Of a stretch of DNA of 64,000 nt, positions 57,028 through 64,000 are shown piece after piece (the first letter of the stretch is position 1; each line of letters opens with the position of its first letter). A model generated the notes under the pieces. It was not told the origin of the DNA and did not search any database. It saw nothing but the letters and a program-made list of their open reading frames with translations. The DNA is taken from positions 43,437,893 to 43,501,892 of the forward strand of contig OU015492.1 in the NCBI GenBank assembly GCA_907164885.2, written 5' to 3'. The DNA is from Dolomedes plantarius. Its lineage: Eukaryota; Arthropoda; Arachnida; Araneae; Dolomedidae. A program made the position numbers and the translations under genes.

Positions 57028-57822
57028 AAAGATGCGATTCCATAGGGACGGTATAAAATCTTTCAAGTAAAGCATTTACAACTGGTCGAAGTTTATATAA
57101 ACGATCATGCTGAGAGTCATCATGTGGTGGTTGTTTACTGTTGTCATTAAAATGTAGAAATTCTCTTATCTTTTCAAAGCGTTTATAAGGACATACATTC
57201 TTTTATTACATCATTGCCTATGGCAGGTGGCCAATATGCCCTAGTGTTTGGTACATGTACAATAGACATCATTATACAAATACCAATGTATTGTTTAATT
57301 TTTAAATTCGGTACATTGACACACTTTTCTGGCCTTTTTTTGCACACTGAATAAATTTGTTTCTTGAACTATATGATCAATGAAATCTTCTGTAAAAAGA
57401 TAACTAAAAAAATTTAGAGGTGTGTTTAAATTCATAATTCCAGGAGCGAGATTCCCGTTACCTCGGAATAAAATTTGATCATCATTTAGAAGTAAATTAG
57501 TTTTCTTCCAGTGAATTGCAGGCTTTGTTCTCACTGTATTATTTCTATTAGTTTTTGGCATGCTCATACCATTAGGCAGATCAAGAACATCGCTATTATC
57601 AAGTAATGATACCTCATCTTCCGAATCACTACTACCCTCAAAAATTTCATCACAAACTTTGTTTGGTTTATAATTAGGATCACTTGTGCTGCCATCGTTT
57701 TCTGAATCAGATCCATCTTCACTATGATCACTCCACGATCTGTCCATAAGTTCCTCAATTTCTTTCTGTGTTAAAAACTTTCTTCCCGCCATTTCCTTAA
57801 AAAAATGGCATAAGCACACCAT
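57028..57822 (-). pseudogene. piggyBac transposase, N-terminal third
   Basis: Start ATG at 57792-57790 (an upstream in-frame ATG lies at 57822). Residues MAGRKFLTQKEIEELMDRSW open an acidic, serine-rich N-terminus, followed by NTPLNFFSYLFTEDFIDHIV and QETN, the first conserved piggyBac block. After stops and a frameshift, YIGICIMMSIVHVPNTRAYW and then FEKIREFLHFNDN, YKLRPVVNALLERFYTV and ESHLSV follow to about 57028, ending just before the motif with the first catalytic aspartate. Transposase excises and inserts at TTAA; this copy lacks the catalytic core and cysteine-rich tail. Confidence 0.88.
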
Positions 57823-58165
57823 GTATCATTTTTGATACATAAAATTGAAATCATACTTGAATTTTTTATAAAAGATTAAAGAAGTATTTTATTAATAATT
57901 ATAAAAGCTACGTACCTCTAAAATATATTTATACAGCAAATACTAAGGCAGGTCTGGTATGAATTGAACGGCTATCTTTTACCGAGATCGCAGTTGTATT
58001 CCTGCTGCCATCTATCCCACGAAAATGTAACTAACATTGATTAAAAGCTTTGCTATGATGTTTCAAAATTAATACAAGGTGCACAAGTGGATAAAAAATA
58101 TTGCTTTTGAATATAAAGGGGAAAAATAACTTATGTATCAAATTTGATACAGTGTGCAGTGAAGG
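57823..58165 (-). mobile_element. 5' end region of the piggyBac element
   Basis: In minus orientation the terminus reads CCCTTCACTGCACACTGTAT with a palindrome 'tatcaaatttgata' directly inside. Plus-strand 'gaagggttttaa' (58161-58172) is close to the expected GGGTTAA. A second 'gtatcatttttgatac' lies at 57824-57839 near the gene start. Repeated subterminal motifs are common in piggyBac ends. Confidence 0.6.
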
Positions 58166-58182
58166 GTTTTAATATTGCCAGT

Positions 58183-58270
58183 AGCGATTGTGCGGGGAAT
58201 TGAACCGAGTACCTCTGCAGTCCGATGCTCCGCAGGAGCTGCAGAGGTGATAACCATTCAGCCACAGAGT
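58183..58270 (-). mobile_element. tRNA-like SINE head with an internal palindrome
   Basis: Minus orientation: A box 'tggctgaatggt' and B box 'ggttcaattcc' (58207-58197). Between them lies a perfect inverted pair CCTCTGCAG / CTGCAGAGG with an 18-nt spacer. Acceptor-stem pairing is absent, so not a functional tRNA. Next to the piggyBac 5' end. Confidence 0.55.
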
Positions 58271-59276
58271 CCTTGAGAGAAAGCTCTTATGAAGGGGACA
58301 TAACGATTTTTCGTTACGTGACGATTCCTGCCAGTTCACTCTACTGTAAGCTTCGTTCCAAAGAACTTCGTTCCAATAAGTTATACTTGAACTTAAACAA
58401 AACTTGTATTGCATAGTGCCATTGATGTCATCAATAAAAACAATTTCGAACAGTTGGATACGAATAATACGAATTCCAAAGTAGTGACAGGACGTAAAAA
58501 GTAGTAAAATTTATTGATGGAAAAGATATAAATTAATGTATGATACTTAACATCCCAAATGTGTACTTTTTTATGCAGTAGTTATTTTCCATCCTTTGCT
58601 GTGATCTCTTACAACTGTTTTCGGTGAGACTTAACGTGCATAAAACACGAAAAGTATCCATTTATCATTATAGACATGTTCTACCTAATAATTACACGCA
58701 TAAGCACTTTAGGAAAACAACAGCAGCGGTCAACAACCTACCGAGTAAGCCGTAAAATTTTTTCCAAAGGGAAATGAGGTGCATTAAACTGCGGTGAAAT
58801 GACGAAAGCTATATGAGTGGAGAATGAGTGTGTAAGAATGTTCGTGTTATTCCGTGCTCTAATGTTCAAGTGTTCGGACTCTTAATGTCAGCCTTCATTC
58901 CAAAACTTTAACACATAGTTAGGCTACATTTCAGATGAACGAAGCTTTGATTCTTTTTGCCATGCTCTCTGCCATTTCTGGTCTCACGTCCGCCCAATGT
59001 TTGTTCAATATTTGGTGAAATCTTTAAGAGTGCTACCCTCGGATCATCTCTCGGGTAAAAACTTGATCGTTGTTTGATTTTTGTAGCAACTAATTTTGAA
59101 AATCCAGTCTCGTACAGATAGGTAGAATCAATGTAAGTATAGCTTTAAAAGACTCTTTGACACCTTATTTAACAATATCACACCGTACATTTTTTAAACA
59201 TATAAAACAATATAAATAAAAATATTAAAAACACGTGATTAATATTTTAGTTAAATAATTCGAAGATATAAATTTA
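58271..59276. other. Spacer
   Basis: No supported feature. Confidence 0.35.
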
Positions 59277-59335
59277 CTTCAAACAATCGGCGACCCCTCC
59301 AATTTTTTTCGTGACCCATAGTTTGAGCACCACTG
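59277..59335 (-). mobile_element. One terminus of a hAT element
   Basis: Minus strand: 'cagtggtgctcaaactatgg', then 'gtcacg' and 'ggggtcgccgattgtttg', typical of hAT ends. The opposite terminus was not found. Confidence 0.55.
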
Positions 59336-59732
59336 TTCTATGGTATTGATATCTTTTCTCTGAATTTACGAAGGAAGTGACATCTAGTTGTTCTACCAAT
59401 TAGTTGGAACTCCGCAAAAGCTTGAATCTTTATTATGGCCGTTCACATTCAAGTACATTTGCAGGTTGACGTTTTGGTGTAGCATCATCTCCATTGTCTT
59501 ATTCTTTTTTCTGGGCTAGCAATTGTTGACTCTTTGATGAATACGTGTGCCTTACGATCTGAAGGTTAGAAAACCCTCGAGTCTCGTGGAATGCCCTCAA
59601 GTTACCTAGATGATGTTCCACATGCACATTATCTAACTGCGCTGTCTGACTACTCTAAGTTACCTAGCAATTGGTAAGTGGCAGAGACGAAATTTTTACC
59701 GACTGACTTTAACAGTTGCATCATGTAGTCTC

Positions 59733-60393
<661 letters not shown>

Positions 60394-60394
60394 A

Positions 60395-60486
<92 letters not shown>
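60394..60486. repeat. Compound (CA)n(TA)n microsatellite
   Basis: Same CA-then-TA arrangement as 15526-15653. Confidence 0.95.
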
Positions 60487-60490
<4 letters not shown>

Positions 60491-61402
60491 TTATTTATTT
60501 TTAAACTTTCATCTAATCTTGTGTACTGGAAACAAATGTAAAGGCAGGGAATATGGTTTTCATATTATAAGACAGCGACAATGGATCTTAAAACTTTTTT
60601 TTCCAAATATCTTGTATAATTTTATAAATATTTATAAATTTAGTTCAAGTTTTCGGGCAACAATCATAAGGCTCACGATTTTGAAGAATTACTTATTAAA
60701 CCCCTTTCAGGAAACTTGTGGAAATAAAAACAATAAAAAGAATATCTTGCTATGTTTTTAAAAATTTAATTGGGAATGATCAAGAAGCCTTTTTTTAACT
60801 ATTTATTTATTGTTCAAAACAACTGTACAATAAATGTGTTTTCATTTTTATATACCTGTATAACCACATTTTTGATTTATTTAATTACTTTTCTCTTTGA
60901 AACAAATCGTTTAATTAGAGCTAGAAAACCCGACAGCCAGATCTAACATCGAAATTAAGAGAAAAATAATTAACTTCTTATAAAGCACACAATAGCTTTC
61001 CAGTTAGAAGACTAGCAGGTTGCTGGGACTATTCAAATAGATGCGTTGAGATAAGGTGTTACAATGGCATAAATGCGTTACAGGATGTAGAGAGTATTTT
61101 AGGGCTGAAAGAGTTTTGTTGTCATAGCATCAACCGGTAAAAAAGTAATCTAAAACAAACTATAAGTTCTCTCTGTCACCATGGACACAGGCGCTTGTCT
61201 GTGTGTCCATAGCGATAAAAAAGTAATTCTTAACTGCTGTAATTTCCTCTTTCTTTTTAGAAGGCCATATCTTTAAATCAATTTGTGCCAAACAGCATAT
61301 GATCTGTGGTAATGTTTTATGAGCTAGTGTAACAGTGGAAGGCAGTGTAAACAATGTTTTAAAGAGAGTTGAAGTGGCTATAGATTAAAAGTACGTGTTA
61401 CT
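60487..61402. other. AT-rich spacer
   Basis: No supported feature. Confidence 0.4.
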
Positions 61403-61410
61403 TGTTCATC

Positions 61411-61588
61411 CAGTGGCTCACCCAGGGGGCCCTGCCCCCCCCCCCCCAAAAAAAAAAAGAAGTATAAATATTGATTTTGCATTATAAATATTTTTATTCG
61501 TTCATCTCGGCCCCCCCCATGCATTATAAATATTTTTATCCATTCATCTCGCCCCCCCCCCCAAGAAAGAATCCTGGGTGCGCCACTG
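61411..61588. mobile_element. hAT-type MITE, 178 bp, perfect 8-bp TSD
   Basis: Starts 'cagtggctcacccagg', ends 'cctgggtgcgccactg', flanked by TGTTCATC on both sides (61403-61410, 61589-61596). The interior contains a direct duplication around 'gcattataaatatttttat' (61479- and 61520-) with 'ccattcatctcg', plus long C runs. Confidence 0.9.
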
Positions 61589-61596
61589 TGTTCATC

Positions 61597-62790
61597 TGTT
61601 AATAAAGTTTGTCTATGAACGAGTATTAACAAATATGGCCGAAAGTATATGTCGAAGAAGAAACCGATGAACCCAGTCAAGAAAGTTTGTGGAGCTAGGA
61701 ACAAGCAAAAATTACTTCGATGATGATAACCGCTTTTCAATTAAAACGTGATGGAGAATTTAGAAGCCCTACTAGCTTCAGTAGATATGTTGGCCGGTAA
61801 CGTCGTTGTATAGTGGCATTAGCATGATGTGACAATACCCTCAGGCGGCGCCATCGTCTTCTGCAATCCGGGAACCAAATTCACACGAAGAAAAAGAAAG
61901 CGAGCCAATTATTAGGTCGAACAGATCTTTATTCAGGCTCACTTCGGAGACTTTCATCGTTAGTAGCAAATACACAAAACGACCATGATGGTTCAAAATA
62001 CTTATACATAAAAAAACTCGTGATCTCTCAAAGTATGTCTAAGAGTGTAAGTCAGTGAATGCGTATCTCTGCGTATTCAAGTTCTTCTCAGACAGGAGTA
62101 TATGGAGCGGGGGTTACACGAAAGTTGTGTGCCAATATGCCAAGCGTCGTAGCGTATGTAGTGTGAAGAGAGAACGAGCATTAAGCTAAAAGGGCGATAA
62201 CGGGCGAAAAGTTGCAAATATGTGCTTATGACGTAAAGGAGCGGGAAGTTTAAAAAGCGGTGATTGGCTGAGCAGGTGAGATCTGGCGACTTTTGAAATT
62301 CACCAAAATTTGGCGATTTATCGCCAAAGCGGTTTTCTCAAAAGCTGCACAGAATCAATTCACGGTATTGCCTTTGGGGGCAAGAGAAATGGCGTGTATT
62401 ATAGAAACGTCACCTTGAGCGCCGTGAAAATGAGTAACTGCTTTCGAAAGGGGTTTTGATAGATGGTACGCTGTTTGTTAGCCCGTAAACCGGAAACCGT
62501 AGTTTAAAGAAATTCTTGCAACAAGAGAACCGTAACCTGGTAATAATAAAACCGTAAAGATTTCTTCAACAAAATCGATTTGATTCTATTTACGCACAGA
62601 TGTGCATGAATGAACAAAGATGTTGTTAAAGGAGACCAGCCTGAATTCCAAGCTGGGGCTTAGAAACACACCTGTTAACGTGAAATACTGCTTGACAGAG
62701 TGACTGAATTAAAGTATTTCCTGATATTAAATAAATTCTAGATTAAATTGGGGCAAAATTAGCACACATTAACTGCAGCGTTAAATTCCA
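61597..62790. other. Probable 3' end/LTR region of the BEL/Pao element, no gene seen
   Basis: Lies downstream (minus orientation) of the BEL/Pao pol fragment. 'tgtagcgtgg' (62793 downward on the minus strand) follows directly after the last pol codons and could start a 3' LTR. No second LTR is in the window to confirm it. Confidence 0.35.
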
Positions 62791-62792
62791 CG

Positions 62793-63380
62793 CTACATAT
62801 CGTTACCTGGAAAAACTTTTAGAATGCGGCCCATTGGCCAGTCCATTGGCATGGTATTAGGATCCTTCAATAATACAAGCTGGTTCACCTTTAAGTTTGG
62901 ATTCTGAGCAGTCCATTTCATTCGTGATAGAAGTTTGATGCAGGTATTCGGTGTTCCAACGGTCCCAGAATTTGTCTCGAAGGCTCTGTATAAGTTTCCA
63001 CCTGGAATGAAACGATAAAGAATCCGAAGCAGTATATGATTCAGGAAAAGATAAAATCGCATTTCCAGTCAAAAAATGTCTCGGAGTTAAAGGTATCAAA
63101 TCATTAGGATCTGAAGAAAGCGGTGATAATGGACGTGAATTTAAAATGGCTTCAATTTGAGTAACTAGCGTAGTTAACTCTTCAAAGTTCAGGATAGCAG
63201 ATCTTGTCATTTCTAACAGAATGCGTTTCATCGATTTAATATTTGCCTCCCACAATCCGCCAAAATGAGGAGAAGCAGGTGGAATAAAGTTCCATTGAAT
63301 TCCCTCTTCTGCACTAAATCGCTGAACGGAGTTGGATTTACAAATTTCATTCCAATTGTTAAGGATGTTTCTTGCACCCT
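62793..63380 (-). pseudogene. BEL/Pao pol: integrase core end and C-terminal domain
   Basis: Minus strand 63380-62860: EEGIQWNFIPPASPHFGGLW-E, containing the catalytic glutamate, then ANIKSMKRILLEMT, QIEAILNSRPLSPLSSDPND, LIPLTPRHFLTGNA and RWKLIQSLRDKFWDRWNTEY. After a frameshift near 62935 come LKVNQLVLLKDPNTMPMDWP and MGRILKVFPGND, the DUF5641-like C-terminus. Upstream pol (RT, RNase H, first D residues) is cut off at 63380 by a TTAA element. Closely related to, but distinct in sequence from, the fragment at 45365-45870. Confidence 0.9.
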
Positions 63381-63383
63381 TAA

Positions 63384-64000
63384 GGGGACACAGTACCCTG
63401 TCAAAATTTTTTTTTATTTTAAGTATTTCAATAAACATTGTAATTGTATTGCACTTTAGCAGTCATTTTAAAACACATTCTGAAAGGTAAAATTTATTTT
63501 AATAGTAAATTTAATTAAAATTTGAATTTTTTAATTTTTTTTTCAATTTTTAAAATCCTTATAACTTTTTCAAATATTAATATTTTTGCTCCAATTTTTT
63601 ATAGGTAATGTATTTATGTCTACTATATAAAAATTGGCATGGGTTTTTTAGATACTTTTAAAATTACATTTTATATAAATTTTTTTCTATCATTTGCAGT
63701 GAAAAACGATGAAAACTGGCACTTTGTTGTATATTTTTGAATATAAAAAGAGAAATAAGCATGTTATTGCATAATTCCATGCGAATTTTTATGCTATATA
63801 TAATAGAAAACCTGTATAAAAAGTTTAATACTTGTGTCTTAAATACAAAAAAAGTTTTAGCACTTTTACTGCATGAATGTCAAGAAAAAACAAACATGGA
63901 GAAAAAGCCATTTAAAGTTTTCATTTCTTAAAAAAAGTCCCTTGAAATGAAATGATATACAAATTTTGTGGGTATTTATAATAGTCAATTAATATAATAT
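63384..64000. mobile_element. TTAA-type element, runs off the window
   Basis: TTAA (63380-63383) followed by 'ggggacacagtaccctgtca' resembles the terminus of the MITE at 36670. The abrupt end of integrase coding at this TTAA marks the insertion point. The interior is extremely AT-rich. The right terminus is beyond 64000. Confidence 0.55.

Overview
This window is nuclear DNA from an animal, most likely an arthropod and quite possibly a spider or other arachnid. It is AT-rich, with no operons or bacterial gene spacing. It contains intron-exon structure, tRNA-derived SINEs, very long (TA)n and (CA)n tracts, and relics of nearly every eukaryotic transposon class (Tc1/mariner, pogo/Tigger, hAT, piggyBac, Helitron, LINE, Ty3/gypsy, BEL/Pao). 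The arachnid suggestion rests on remembered resemblance of the Ty3-like element to common spider copies and is an inference. Host coding sequence is almost absent. I can defend one exon of a PTPN1/PTPN2 (Ptp61F)-like tyrosine phosphatase (7998-8090, +) and one possible exon of an unidentified protein (10632-10849, -). The window is best read as a long intron or intergenic region filled by layered insertions.

Layout. 1-4410: a kilobase-scale inverted repeat with tandem 'GTTTGAGCG' units at its outer ends and two hAT MITEs. 6640-8340: MITE, SINE, an 81-bp tandem duplication carrying NRF-1-like motifs, the phosphatase exon and a SINE fragment. 11205-11970: a Tigger-type relic with a 55-bp minisatellite open in three frames. 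12300-13320: a SINE with perfect 16-bp duplications and a LINE tail. 15654-20660: a minus-strand Ty3/gypsy LTR element with integrase upstream of reverse transcriptase (Gmr1-like order), interrupted by a LINE ORF1. 20710-25112: palindromic and pogo-type MITEs. 25347-32503: two Tc1-like transposons, a foldback mariner, a hAT MITE inserted across that mariner's end, and a Helitron nested in the second Tc1.

34000-39996: SINEs, a 1.85-kb hAT element holding a TTAA-flanked MITE, and a hairpin with a hammerhead-ribozyme-like core. 40966-43313: three nested MITEs and a pogo-type element. 45007-46211: a collapsed BEL/Pao element. 47427-50986: a third Tc1, low-complexity repeats and a second foldback mariner. 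52446-54122: mariner plus Tigger MITE. 57028-58165: an N-terminal piggyBac relic. 62790-64000: a BEL/Pao integrase cut by another TTAA element.

Nearly all transposon coding regions are broken by stops, frameshifts or deletions, so nothing here looks autonomously active. The most informative observations are the nesting order, the swapped pol order, the transposon-derived minisatellite, the hammerhead-like hairpin and several MITE families with two to four copies inside 64 kb. Stretches not listed are AT-rich DNA in which I see nothing beyond short simple repeats.
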